From assembly GCA_964499365.1 (NCBI GenBank), contig CAZCKU010000002.1, forward strand, positions 1 to 64,000: 64,000 nt of DNA, in the 5' to 3' direction. The DNA comes from PALSA-1316 sp964499365. GTDB taxonomy: Bacteria > Nitrospirota > Thermodesulfovibrionia > Thermodesulfovibrionales > UBA6898. The notes below the pieces were generated by a model. The model did not search any database. It was not told where the DNA came from and worked only from the letters and a program-made list of their open reading frames with translations. Both the position numbers and the translations under genes were made by a program. Below are positions 28,336 to 37,073 of this stretch, in pieces. How positions within the stretch are numbered: position 1 is the stretch's first letter; each line of letters opens with the position of its first letter.

Positions 28336-29049
28336 TTACCGGTCGTCCTCAGGTTCTATCCTCAGCCTGTATCCTACCCCCGGCTCGTTGATGAAGAAGC
28401 GTGGACGGGCAGGATCGGCCTCCAGTTTATGACGCAGCTGAGCCATGTATATGCGCAGGTAGTGCGTCTGATCGGCATACCCGGGTCCCCACACCTCCTT
28501 CATAAGCTGGTTGTGCGTTATCACCTTCCCTGCATGTCTTATCAGGGTAGCCAGCAGCTTATATTCGATCGGGGTTACATGGACTTCCTTGCCGTCCCTG
28601 AATACCTGCCGCTTCGAGAAATCGACCCTCAGACTGGAGAGGGTAAAAACCGGTTCTTCGTCACCGGTATACTGGATGGTCAGATGACGAAGAGCCACTC
28701 GTATCCGCGCCATCAGTTCTCCGGCCCCAAAGGGTTTCGTCAGATAATCGTCCGCCCCGGCGTCGAGCGCACGAATTTTATCGTCCTCCCGGTCCCGCGC
28801 GGAGAGCACGATAATCGGGACCCTGCTCCACTCACGTATCCGCCTTGTCACCTCCAGCCCGTCGATGTCAGGCAGCCCCAAATCCAACAGCACGATTTCA
28901 GGATTGCGCGTTGCAACCTCCGTCAGTCCCTCCTGTCCGGATGACGCCTCGAGAAGCCGGTACCCGTGACCCTGCAGCGTAATCTTGAGGAACCTCCTCA
29001 TCTGAGGCTCATCTTCAATCAAAAGAACAGTCGCCTTCTCGTCTGTCAT
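28336..29049 (-). CDS. kdpE: KDP operon response regulator
   Basis: A 237-residue OmpR-family regulator. Receiver domain 1-120 has phospho-acceptor Asp56 (LLDLGLP) and the KPFGAGEL segment; winged-helix DNA-binding domain is at about 140-230. It activates kdpFABC at low K+ when phosphorylated by KdpD. Its ATG overlaps the kdpD stop (ATGA). A direct repeat upstream of kdp (36635-36664) is a candidate binding site. Confidence 0.96.
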   Translation of the reverse strand: MTDEKATVLLIEDEPQMRRFLKITLQGHGYRLLEASSGQEGLTEVATRNPEIVLLDLGLPDIDGLEVTRRIREWSRVPIIVLSARDREDDKIRALDAGADDYLTKPFGAGELMARIRVALRHLTIQYTGDEEPVFTLSSLRVDFSKRQVFRDGKEVHVTPIEYKLLATLIRHAGKVITHNQLMKEVWGPGYADQTHYLRIYMAQLRHKLEADPARPRFFINEPGVGYRLRIEPEDDR

Positions 29050-31748
29050 TGTCCCTCGTGCATCTCTGTTTCCCGCTCCGGCCGGGGAGGTTCTTCTCCC
29101 AGAGGAAGGGTGAATCTGAAGATAGCCCCGCCGCCTTTCCTGTTCTCAGCCCATATACGGCCTCCGTGTGCGACAATAATCGCCCTGCAGATCGTGAGCC
29201 CCAGACCGATCCCTCCTCCGGAGGTGGACCCTCTCATGAACTTTTCAAAGATGCTCTCTTCAGAACCGGCAGGAATTCCCGGACCGTGGTCTGACAGCTC
29301 CACGACGATACTGTCCCCCTCAACTGCAGCGCTCAGTTCAAGGGGCGAACCCTTTGGTGTATATTTGAGGGCATTATCAAGGAGGTTCATCAGCACCTGC
29401 TCAATAAGCAGAGGATCATAAGGGACGAGGGGCAGCTGTCCGGATACATTGATCGCAAGAGGACGGGCTCCCAGTCTGTCATGCAGCCTGTCAAGAACAA
29501 CGCCGACAATCTCCTCCAGAGACTGCCATTCTTTTTTGACCGTAATTGACTTCGATTCCAGCCGGGTCATATCGAGGACATTGCGGATGAGCTGATTCAG
29601 GTGGTCAGACTCTTCATAAATCGTCTGAATCAGCTCGCGGCGATTAAACTGGTCGAGGACAACGTCTTGCTGCAGCAGGGTCGATGCTGCCCCGGTGATG
29701 GCTGCAAGGGGGGTGCGCAGATCATGGGAAACCGAACTGAGCATCGTGTTGCGCAAGGTCTCGGTCTCTGCCTGAAGGAGTGCCCGCTGGGCCTCATCAG
29801 CAAGAAAGGCCCGTTCAATGGCAAGGGCAGTCTGGTTCGCAAAACTCTCGAGTGCGTGGGTCTGATCCTGATCAAAGGCAACGACCGACGGACCGGGCAG
29901 GATTCCCAATACTCCCACCGTCTTTGATGAGGCAATGAGGGGCAGATAGAGGGCCTTTGATCCGGGAAGCGTGTCGGTCCCGAGACCGGCCCGCTGATGA
30001 TGGTCAAATGTCCACTTGGCAACACTCGTCTCCCTTCGGTCAAGGATAAAGGTGTTCGGCCCCATAAACGGGACTTCCAGAATACCCTTTTCGCCGGGAA
30101 CAAGGACAACAGCCCTGCTGGAGAAAACCTCCCCGATCTGTCGAATCGCAGCTGCGCTTAAGCGGTCGAATCCCCTCTCATGCGCGAGTTCACGGCTCAG
30201 GTTATACAGTGCAGCAGTCCTCATCTCCCGCTGACGGGATGCAGCTGCCTGCTCACGCACCCGAAGGGTCAGGCTGCTGATCACCAGGGCAACAACAAAC
30301 ATGACGACAAAGGAGACAAGATATTTTGCATCACCGACGGCAAAGGTGAATACAGGAGGAACAAAAAAGAAGTCAAACGCCCCCACACTCAGCAGGGTTA
30401 CAAGGAGGGACGGTCCTCTGCTGGTGAGGCTCGACGTAACGACAATGCCAAGGATATACACCATGGCAACGTCCACAATAGTAACGAATGGCGATATCAG
30501 GGCCGCCAGGGCAGTGCTTCCTGCAACGCCTCCGAGACTGACGAACCAGTCGCGGGTTCGCACCCGCTGCAATGAGGGTTTTGGGACAGGCGCAGGCAAG
30601 GCCTCGGCAGACTCTCCTGAAATTACATAGACATCAATATTGCCGCTTTCTCGCACAACGTCGTCCAGCAGAGAGCCATAGATCCGGTCTTTCCAGCGCG
30701 GATGGGTGGGTTTTCCTATGATGATCTTGGTAACATTTCTGGAGCGTGCATAGTTCAGTATTTCCTCGCTCGCCTTATGCCCCGAGAGTGTCACTGTTTC
30801 AGCCCCCAGGCTCTCGGCCAGCCTCATGTGCTCGGCCAGCTGTCGGATATCAGTCTCTGAGGGCTTCACCATGGCCGGGGCCTCAATGTTGACCGCAAGC
30901 CACGGCGCATGCAGGCCTCCAGCCATCCGCCGTGCTGAACGAATCAGCCGTATGGAGCGGGGGTTGGCGCCGACACAAACCATAATACGTTCACCGGCAG
31001 GCCAGACCTCCTGGACCCCCTTGACCTGCCGGTAATCCTGCATCTGATCATCCACGCATTCCGCGGTCCGGCGCAGGGCAAGCTCGCGCAGGGCAAGCAG
31101 ATTTCCCCTGCGGAAGAAATGCTGCCTGGCGCGCTCGGCAAGTTCAGCCACGTAGACCTTGCCCTCTTTGAGCCGCTGAAGAAGATCTTCCGGAGGAAGG
31201 TCGATCAGCTCCAGTTCGTCGGCCCGGTCAAGCACAAGGTCCGGGAGAGTTTCCCTGACCACGACTCCCGTGATCTGAGAGACAACATCGTTGAGGCTTT
31301 CGATGTGCTGCACATTCAAGGTTGCGTATACATTAATCCCCGCTGCAAGCAGCTCGAAGACGTCCTGCCACCGCTTTTTGTGCCGCGACCCCGGGGCATT
31401 GGTATGGGCGAGTTCGTCAACGAGAATCAGCCCGGGTTTACGCTTCAGCGCCGCGTCGAGGTCGAATTCGCGAAGAACCGTGCCGCTGTATTCCAGTTCG
31501 CGACGGGGGATGATTTCGAGTCCTTCGACGAGCGCCTCGGTCTCCCGGCGGCCATGGGTCTCGACAATCCCAGCGACTACGTCAAGACCCTCGGCCCGTT
31601 TCTCGCGCGAAGCCGCAAGCATGGCATAGGTCTTTCCAACGCCCGGTGCGGCACCAAAGAATATCTTCAGTTTTCCCTGCCGTTCGCGCTCCTCGTCGAC
31701 CTTCAGCTGTGCCAAAAGCTCATCAGGGCTGCGTCGTTTAACGTCCAT
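29046..31748 (-). CDS. kdpD: Osmosensitive K+ channel histidine kinase
   Basis: A 900-residue sensor kinase: KdpD domain with P-loop GAAPGVGKT (32-40), Usp-like domain about 253-380, four membrane segments about 405-495, GAF-type region 515-650, HisKA with phospho-acceptor His675 (SVSHDLRTP), and HATPase with SDHGPGIP and GGGIGLGL near the end. It phosphorylates KdpE in response to low K+ or osmotic stress. GGAG precedes the ATG. It lies 164 bp after kdpC, so a separate promoter or read-through is possible. Confidence 0.96.
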   Translation of the reverse strand: MDVKRRSPDELLAQLKVDEERERQGKLKIFFGAAPGVGKTYAMLAASREKRAEGLDVVAGIVETHGRRETEALVEGLEIIPRRELEYSGTVLREFDLDAALKRKPGLILVDELAHTNAPGSRHKKRWQDVFELLAAGINVYATLNVQHIESLNDVVSQITGVVVRETLPDLVLDRADELELIDLPPEDLLQRLKEGKVYVAELAERARQHFFRRGNLLALRELALRRTAECVDDQMQDYRQVKGVQEVWPAGERIMVCVGANPRSIRLIRSARRMAGGLHAPWLAVNIEAPAMVKPSETDIRQLAEHMRLAESLGAETVTLSGHKASEEILNYARSRNVTKIIIGKPTHPRWKDRIYGSLLDDVVRESGNIDVYVISGESAEALPAPVPKPSLQRVRTRDWFVSLGGVAGSTALAALISPFVTIVDVAMVYILGIVVTSSLTSRGPSLLVTLLSVGAFDFFFVPPVFTFAVGDAKYLVSFVVMFVVALVISSLTLRVREQAAASRQREMRTAALYNLSRELAHERGFDRLSAAAIRQIGEVFSSRAVVLVPGEKGILEVPFMGPNTFILDRRETSVAKWTFDHHQRAGLGTDTLPGSKALYLPLIASSKTVGVLGILPGPSVVAFDQDQTHALESFANQTALAIERAFLADEAQRALLQAETETLRNTMLSSVSHDLRTPLAAITGAASTLLQQDVVLDQFNRRELIQTIYEESDHLNQLIRNVLDMTRLESKSITVKKEWQSLEEIVGVVLDRLHDRLGARPLAINVSGQLPLVPYDPLLIEQVLMNLLDNALKYTPKGSPLELSAAVEGDSIVVELSDHGPGIPAGSEESIFEKFMRGSTSGGGIGLGLTICRAIIVAHGGRIWAENRKGGGAIFRFTLPLGEEPPRPERETEMHEGQ

Positions 31749-31912
31749 CTCTCACTCCGCAATGCAGGTATAACGACCCGCCAACCGTTTCGGTCATCGT
31801 GCGGGATCCTTCTGCACTGAGTGAATAGTGAGTCATCTGATTATTGTCCGCAAATACCTGCATAAATTACAAGGCACGACACGGATTTTTCACAACAGAT
31901 CAGTTCTATCCC

Positions 31913-32506
31913 TCATGGCTGCACCTCCTGATTCTTCTGCGCAGCATCCAATGCCAGATTAAGCCTGAGGACATTGACCCTCGGCTCGCCCAGGACATGG
32001 AACTGTCTTCCTTCAGTACTCGCCGCTATAAGGACCCTGACCTTTTCCTCGTCCATGCCTCGCTCCCTCGCCACCCTCCTGACCTGATATTCTGCTGCGG
32101 CGCGGCTGATATGCGGATCGAGCCCGCTTCCGGAGGCAGTTGCAAGGTCTGCGGGCACCGCTGCAGGGGCTTCAGGATCGGCACGCCGCAGAGCCTCGAT
32201 CCTTGCCCTCGCCTGCTCTGTCACGGCCGGATTGCCCTGCGCAAGATTGGAGCCGGATGAAGCAGCCGAATTATAGGGAAACGGCGCAGTTGCGGACAGC
32301 CTTCCCCAAAAATATTTCTGCTCATCAAACGGCTGGCCGATCAGGGCAGAGCCGGCAGGCCTTCCGTCCTTCATGACGATGCTGCCGTTCGCCTGGGCAG
32401 GAAACAGCAGCTGGGCAAGGCCGGTAACAGCAAGGGGGTAGACTATTCCGGTCAGTAGTGTAAAGACAAACAGCGAAGCTACTGCAGTTCGTAGTATCTT
32501 TATCAT
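31913..32506 (-). CDS. kdpC: K+-transporting ATPase subunit C
   Basis: A 197-residue single-span membrane protein that helps K+ binding in KdpFABC. It has an N-terminal helix (AVASLFVFTLLTGIVYPLAVTG), GSALIGQPFDEQKYFWGRLSAT, and the DPHIS motif near 133, all typical. The stop is within 11 bp of the kdpB stop-start junction upstream, and AGGAG precedes the ATG. Confidence 0.95.
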   Translation of the reverse strand: MIKILRTAVASLFVFTLLTGIVYPLAVTGLAQLLFPAQANGSIVMKDGRPAGSALIGQPFDEQKYFWGRLSATAPFPYNSAASSGSNLAQGNPAVTEQARARIEALRRADPEAPAAVPADLATASGSGLDPHISRAAAEYQVRRVARERGMDEEKVRVLIAASTEGRQFHVLGEPRVNVLRLNLALDAAQKNQEVQP

Positions 32507-32517
32507 CGTATCGCTCC

Positions 32518-34590
32518 TTATGCCAGATGTAGAAATGTTATGAGCATATCGATCAGCTTGATCCCGACAAATGGTGCGGCCAGGCCGCCCAACCCGTAGA
32601 TCAGAAGGTTATTCCTGAGCACAAGAGCGGCTCCCATCGGACGGTATGCAACGCCGCGCAAGGCAAGAGGAATGAGTGCGATAATAATCAGGGCGTTGAA
32701 TATGACCGCCGACATGATGGCACTCTGCGGGGTCGAGAGCCCCATGATATTGAGACTGCCGAGCTGCGGATAGGTTGTGACAAACGCGGCCGGCAGAATC
32801 GCAAAATATTTCGCAACATCATTGGAGATGCTGAAGGTCGTCAGCGTTCCACGTGTCATCAGCAGCTGCTTGCCGATTTCGACCACCTCGATCAGTTTCG
32901 TCGGGTTGGAATCCAGATCAACCATGTTACCTGCCTCTTTCGCTGCCTGCGTGCCGGTGTTCATGGCAACAGCCACATCGGCCTGTGCAAGCGCGGGGGC
33001 GTCATTTGTGCCGTCTCCGGTCATGGCCACAAGCCTTCCTCCCGCCTGATGCTCACGGATAAGCTTCAGTTTGGCCTCAGGCGTCGCTTGGGCAAGAAAA
33101 TCGTCCACCCCTGCCTCTGCAGCGATTGCCGCGGCAGTCAGAGGGTTATCACCCGTTATCATAATCGTCTTGATGCCCATGCGCCTCAGTTCGGCAAATC
33201 TCTCCTTCATCCCCCCTTTGACAATGTCATTGAGACGGATAGCCCCAAGAACTTTGTTTCCGTCGGCTACTACCAGCGGCGTGCCCCCCTGACGGGATAT
33301 TTCATCGACAGTGGACCTGACATCGGATGGGAAGGCACCTCCCTGCCCTTTCACATATTCTTCAAGAGCGTCAGCCGCGCCTTTTCGTATCTCCCTATCC
33401 CCCAGGTTCACGCCGCTCATGCGGGTATGGGCAGAAAAGGGGACCAGCGTGGCGTGAAGTCCATGGATGTCACGTTCACGAAAACCGTACTTATCTTTAG
33501 CCAATATGACGATACTCCTGCCCTCAGGTGTTTCATCAGCCAGAGACGAAAGCTGCGCGGCATCGGCCAGGTCCTTTCCGTCCACGCCGTGGGCCGGGAT
33601 AAAGGCAGTGGCCTGCCTGTTCCCCAGGGTAATAGTACCCGTCTTGTCGAGCAGGAGCACATCGACATCGCCTGCAGCCTCCACGGCACGTCCCGACATG
33701 GCGATGACGTTTGCCTGGATCATGCGGTCCATACCCGCAATGCCAATTGCTGAAAGAAGGCCTCCTATCGTCGTCGGAATGAGGCAGACCAGCAGCGATA
33801 TAAGCACGGTAATCGAGACCGGGCTTCCGTGGCCGGCAGCCCGCACACTGAAGAGGGAAAAAGGCAGCAAGGTCACCGTCGCCAGAAGAAATATAATAGC
33901 CAGCCCAGCAAGCAGGATATCAAGGGCTATCTCATTCGGCGTCTTCTGCCTCTTGGCGCCCTCGACCATCGAGATCATCCTGTCAAGGAAGGTCTCTCCG
34001 GGGTTGGCGGTAATTCTTACCACGAGCCAGTCCGACAGCACCTGGGTGCCTCCGGTGACAGCGGACCTGTCTCCTCCGCACTCCCTGATAACCGGCGCGC
34101 TCTCTCCGGTTATGGCGCTCTCATTGACCGAGGCAACGCCGACAACCACCTCCCCGTCGCCCGGGACAATATCTCCGGCTTCAACCAGCACATGATCATC
34201 CTTCCTCAACTGAGGTGACGGGACTATGGTGACCGTTCCCTGACGGTCGGGTCGCGAAAGCCTCTTGGCCTGAATATCCTTCCGGGAGCCGCGCAAAGCA
34301 TCCGCCTGTGCCTTGCCCCGGCCTTCGGCAACGGATTCGGCAAAATTGGCGAAGATTACGGTGGTCCAGAGCCAGGCCGAGATTGCGAGTATGAACCACG
34401 GGGACTCAGGCCCCGGCACGAAAAGGGCATGCACAAAGAGAAGGGTGGTCAGAATGCTTCCGACTTCGACCACAAACATGACCGGGTTGCGAAACTGGTT
34501 CTTCGGATTAAGCTTCACCAGCGAATCCAGCAGTGCACGTCGTATGATCTTCGATTTAAAAAGGGCGTGCTGTTTCTTTTTATGGGTCAT
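32518..34590 (-). CDS. kdpB: K+-transporting ATPase subunit B
   Basis: The catalytic P-type ATPase subunit of KdpFABC, 690 residues. It has TGESAPV (161-167, with the Ser that is a regulatory phosphorylation site in E. coli), phosphorylation site Asp315 in DKTGTIT, and hinge GDGTNDAP. Membrane segment PTTIGGLLSAIG is typical of KdpB. It follows kdpA by 14 bp with GGGAG before the ATG. Confidence 0.97.
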   Translation of the reverse strand: MTHKKKQHALFKSKIIRRALLDSLVKLNPKNQFRNPVMFVVEVGSILTTLLFVHALFVPGPESPWFILAISAWLWTTVIFANFAESVAEGRGKAQADALRGSRKDIQAKRLSRPDRQGTVTIVPSPQLRKDDHVLVEAGDIVPGDGEVVVGVASVNESAITGESAPVIRECGGDRSAVTGGTQVLSDWLVVRITANPGETFLDRMISMVEGAKRQKTPNEIALDILLAGLAIIFLLATVTLLPFSLFSVRAAGHGSPVSITVLISLLVCLIPTTIGGLLSAIGIAGMDRMIQANVIAMSGRAVEAAGDVDVLLLDKTGTITLGNRQATAFIPAHGVDGKDLADAAQLSSLADETPEGRSIVILAKDKYGFRERDIHGLHATLVPFSAHTRMSGVNLGDREIRKGAADALEEYVKGQGGAFPSDVRSTVDEISRQGGTPLVVADGNKVLGAIRLNDIVKGGMKERFAELRRMGIKTIMITGDNPLTAAAIAAEAGVDDFLAQATPEAKLKLIREHQAGGRLVAMTGDGTNDAPALAQADVAVAMNTGTQAAKEAGNMVDLDSNPTKLIEVVEIGKQLLMTRGTLTTFSISNDVAKYFAILPAAFVTTYPQLGSLNIMGLSTPQSAIMSAVIFNALIIIALIPLALRGVAYRPMGAALVLRNNLLIYGLGGLAAPFVGIKLIDMLITFLHLA

Positions 34591-34604
34591 GATTAATATC
34601 TCCC

Positions 34605-36407
34605 TTACTTATAGAGCGTCAGGTGCTCGGCTATCGGTCCCAGCGCGAGCCCGGGAAGAAACGTCAGAGCGCCGACAATAATAATTATGCTCGCAAGGAA
34701 CAGTACAAAGAGCGGCGTATGCGTCGGCAGTGTCCCTGCGCTTGGCGTTACATATTTCTTTGAGGCCAGAGAACCGGCAATGGCAATGATTGGCACCATG
34801 ACCCAGAATCTGCCGAAGAGCATGGCTATGCCGAGGAGCGCGTTGTAAAACGGCGTGTTTGCAGCCAGCCCGGCGAACGCGCTCCCGTTGTTATTACCCG
34901 CAGATGAAAAGGCATAAAGTATCTCTGAAAAGCCATGGGGGCCGGGATTGGACACGCCTGCCACTCCCGCAGTCGTCACGGAGGCAGCAGCAGTCCCGAG
35001 CAGCACGCACGCAGCAGGGACCAGGATCACCAGCGCCACCATCTTCATTTCAAATACCTCGATCTTCTTGCCGAGGTATTCGGGCGTCCGCCCGACCATG
35101 AGACCCGAAACAAAGACGGCTACAATGGCAAAGGCGAGCATACCATAGAGTCCTGATCCGACACCGCCGAAAACGACCTCGCCCAGCTGCATCAGTACCA
35201 GAGGCGCCAGCCCGCCCAGCGGACTGAACGAATCGTGCATAGAATTGACTGAGCCGTTTGAAGCCGCAGTTGTTGCTGTGGCCCAGAGCGCTGCATTCGC
35301 AATACCAAAGCGTATCTCCTTGCCTTCCATATTGCCTCCCGGTTGGAGCTCGCTTGCTGTCTGGTCAACCCCCGCTGCAGCAAGAAGGGGATTTCCTGCC
35401 TGCTCACTGCTGTAACTCAGGAGGAGAAACGGAATAAACAGTATCAGCATGACGGCAAGCAATGCCCACCCCTGCTTTCTGTCATCGATCATCCTGCCAA
35501 AGGTATAGCAGAGGGCGGCCGGAATCAGGAGAATTGCCAGCATTTCTATAAAATTGGATAACGGAGTCGGGTTCTCGAATGGATGGGCAGAGTTGACATT
35601 AAAAAAGCCGCCGCCGTTTGTGCCGAGCTGCTTGATCGCTACCTGCGAGGCTGCCGGTCCCAGCGGCAATGCCTGCTCCGTTACCTTTGCAGGTTCCATA
35701 ATTGGCCTGCCGTCTGCGCCGGCGACAGCTCTGCCGTCAGCATCAAGTTTCTGAGTGTCATACGTCACTGTCTGAAGAAGCGGCACCTTTTTGTAGGGAC
35801 TGAAGTTCTGCACCACTCCCTGCGACACCAGTAACACCGCCAAAAGGAGACTGAATGGCAGAAGGATGTAGAGCGTGGAACGCGTAAGGTCGACCCAGAA
35901 ATTTCCGATTGTCTCTGCTGAGCGCCGTGAAAAGCCGCGAATCAGGGCTACAAGCACTGCCATCCCCTGGGCGGAAGAGACAAAATTCTGGACGCTGAGC
36001 CCCATCATCTGTGTCAGATAGCTCATGGCAGATTCGCCGCCATACGCCTGCCAGTTGGTGTTGGTAATGTAACTGACCGCTGTGTTAAAGGCCAGATCCG
36101 GGGAGACACCGGGAAAGCCCTGAGGATTGAGCGGAAGCAGACCCTGAAGACGAAGGACAAGGTACAGCACGAAGAAAAATGCCAGCTTGAAGGCAAGGGT
36201 AGCAACCGCATACGTTTTCCAGGACATCTCGTCCTCGGGCCCTATTCCCAGCATGCGATAGATCAGCCTCTCGACTGGACCGAGTATGCGATTGAGACCG
36301 AAGCACTCGCCCTGATACACCCTGGCCATGTAGCCGCCGAGCGGTTTCACCATGGCCAGAAGAATTAAGACGTATATGCCGATCTGTACCATTCCATTGA
36401 CTGTCAT
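34605..36407 (-). CDS. kdpA: K+-transporting ATPase subunit A
   Basis: The channel-like K+-binding subunit, a 600-residue integral membrane protein. It has the segments NTAVSYITNTNWQAYGGE, GTNGGGFFNVNSAHPFENPT and SSAGNNNGSAFAG that belong to the four pseudo-repeats of the selectivity filter. The ATG at 36407 is preferred to the frame start at 36482, because it overlaps the kdpF stop and has GGAG upstream. Confidence 0.97.
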   Translation of the reverse strand: MTVNGMVQIGIYVLILLAMVKPLGGYMARVYQGECFGLNRILGPVERLIYRMLGIGPEDEMSWKTYAVATLAFKLAFFFVLYLVLRLQGLLPLNPQGFPGVSPDLAFNTAVSYITNTNWQAYGGESAMSYLTQMMGLSVQNFVSSAQGMAVLVALIRGFSRRSAETIGNFWVDLTRSTLYILLPFSLLLAVLLVSQGVVQNFSPYKKVPLLQTVTYDTQKLDADGRAVAGADGRPIMEPAKVTEQALPLGPAASQVAIKQLGTNGGGFFNVNSAHPFENPTPLSNFIEMLAILLIPAALCYTFGRMIDDRKQGWALLAVMLILFIPFLLLSYSSEQAGNPLLAAAGVDQTASELQPGGNMEGKEIRFGIANAALWATATTAASNGSVNSMHDSFSPLGGLAPLVLMQLGEVVFGGVGSGLYGMLAFAIVAVFVSGLMVGRTPEYLGKKIEVFEMKMVALVILVPAACVLLGTAAASVTTAGVAGVSNPGPHGFSEILYAFSSAGNNNGSAFAGLAANTPFYNALLGIAMLFGRFWVMVPIIAIAGSLASKKYVTPSAGTLPTHTPLFVLFLASIIIIVGALTFLPGLALGPIAEHLTLYK

Positions 36408-36496
36408 GAGAACAACTCCGGTTTCATAAGGGCTACAATCAGATACACAAGCAGTCCGAGGGCCACCATACCGCCTATCCAATAAAATAAAGCCAT
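36404..36496 (-). CDS. kdpF: K+-transporting ATPase small subunit F
   Basis: A 30-residue single-span protein beginning MALFYWIGGMVALGLLVYL and ending KPELFS, the normal KdpF size and ending. KdpF stabilises the KdpABC complex. Its TGA overlaps the kdpA ATG (ATGA), and GGAGG lies upstream. Confidence 0.88.
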   Translation of the reverse strand: MALFYWIGGMVALGLLVYLIVALMKPELFS

Positions 36497-36507
36497 AATG
36501 CTGCCTC

Positions 36508-36588
36508 CTACACCTTCCCGAAAATCTTCACCAGCACGCCGGTGAGAGCAAAGAAGACGATGACCAGAACGAGATACAATCCATCCAT
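36508..36588 (-). CDS. 26-aa membrane microprotein upstream of kdpF
   Basis: A tiny ORF with AGGAGG 7 bases before its ATG. It begins MDGLYLVLVIVFFALTG and ends VKIFGKV, so it is almost entirely one hydrophobic helix. It lies 11 bp before kdpF in the same transcript. Similar tiny ORFs are seen before kdpF in other kdp operons as far as I recall, but their function is not established. Confidence 0.6.
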   Translation of the reverse strand: MDGLYLVLVIVFFALTGVLVKIFGKV

Positions 36589-36609
36589 CGTTTCACCTCC
36601 TATGGTTAG

Positions 36610-36664
36610 ATCGTATCACGGCAGGCAGCAAAGTTGGCGTAAAGAAGAGGTCTGATGGCGTAAA
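36610..36664 (-). promoter_or_regulatory. Candidate KdpE operator and kdp promoter
   Basis: The 9-bp sequence TTTACGCCA (minus strand) occurs twice, at 36656-36664 and 36635-36643, exactly 21 bp apart, which is two helical turns. Tandem direct repeats with this spacing suit an OmpR-family regulator such as KdpE. A possible -10 (TACGAT, 36610-36615) lies downstream, placing the repeats at and above the -35 region. The first gene begins at 36588. Confidence 0.5.
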
Positions 36665-36752
36665 AATAGTGTAAGAAAACGTGTGTCTGAAACGAGGGCT
36701 TACGGGGCTATGCTGCCAGAAAAAAACGTGGGTACAAATGCCGGATAGAAAC

Positions 36753-37040
36753 CTACTCGAAACACTCCATACTGCGTTGCTTGTTTATCTCAAGGTGCTT
36801 CTTCTCGCACCAGACGTTCCCCAGCTGGGGGGCGCCACCGGAGGGCTTCGTTATCCTGGCCTTTTTACAATCGGTGCAGTGTTTCGTTTTGACGGCAACC
36901 AGTGGAATAAAGCAGGGCATCTGACGATGCCTGGCCATCTGGATCTTTCGCTGGGAACACCAGACGGTTCCGGCAGGAGGTCTCTGCCCGTCTGGCTTCA
37001 GTTCGTGGCCATGCCGGCAGCCACTGCAGCTGGTACTCAC
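36753..37040 (-). CDS. 95-aa protein made of two tandem four-cysteine (probable zinc) modules
   Basis: Two modules with identical cysteine spacing, C-x2-C-x19-C-x14-C: Cys5/8/28/43 and Cys55/58/78/93, period 50 residues. Each module also shares KP-G, a VWC tripeptide at the third Cys, and R-M-x-CF at the end. I do not recognise a named family. Each set could hold one zinc. The start is GTG with GAGGTG upstream. The gene lies 33 bp after the AMIN-domain gene and is the last of a long collinear run. Confidence 0.75.
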   Translation of the reverse strand: MSTSCSGCRHGHELKPDGQRPPAGTVWCSQRKIQMARHRQMPCFIPLVAVKTKHCTDCKKARITKPSGGAPQLGNVWCEKKHLEINKQRSMECFE

Positions 37041-37073
37041 AACACCTCACGCTCCACAAACCGAAAAAGGAAC

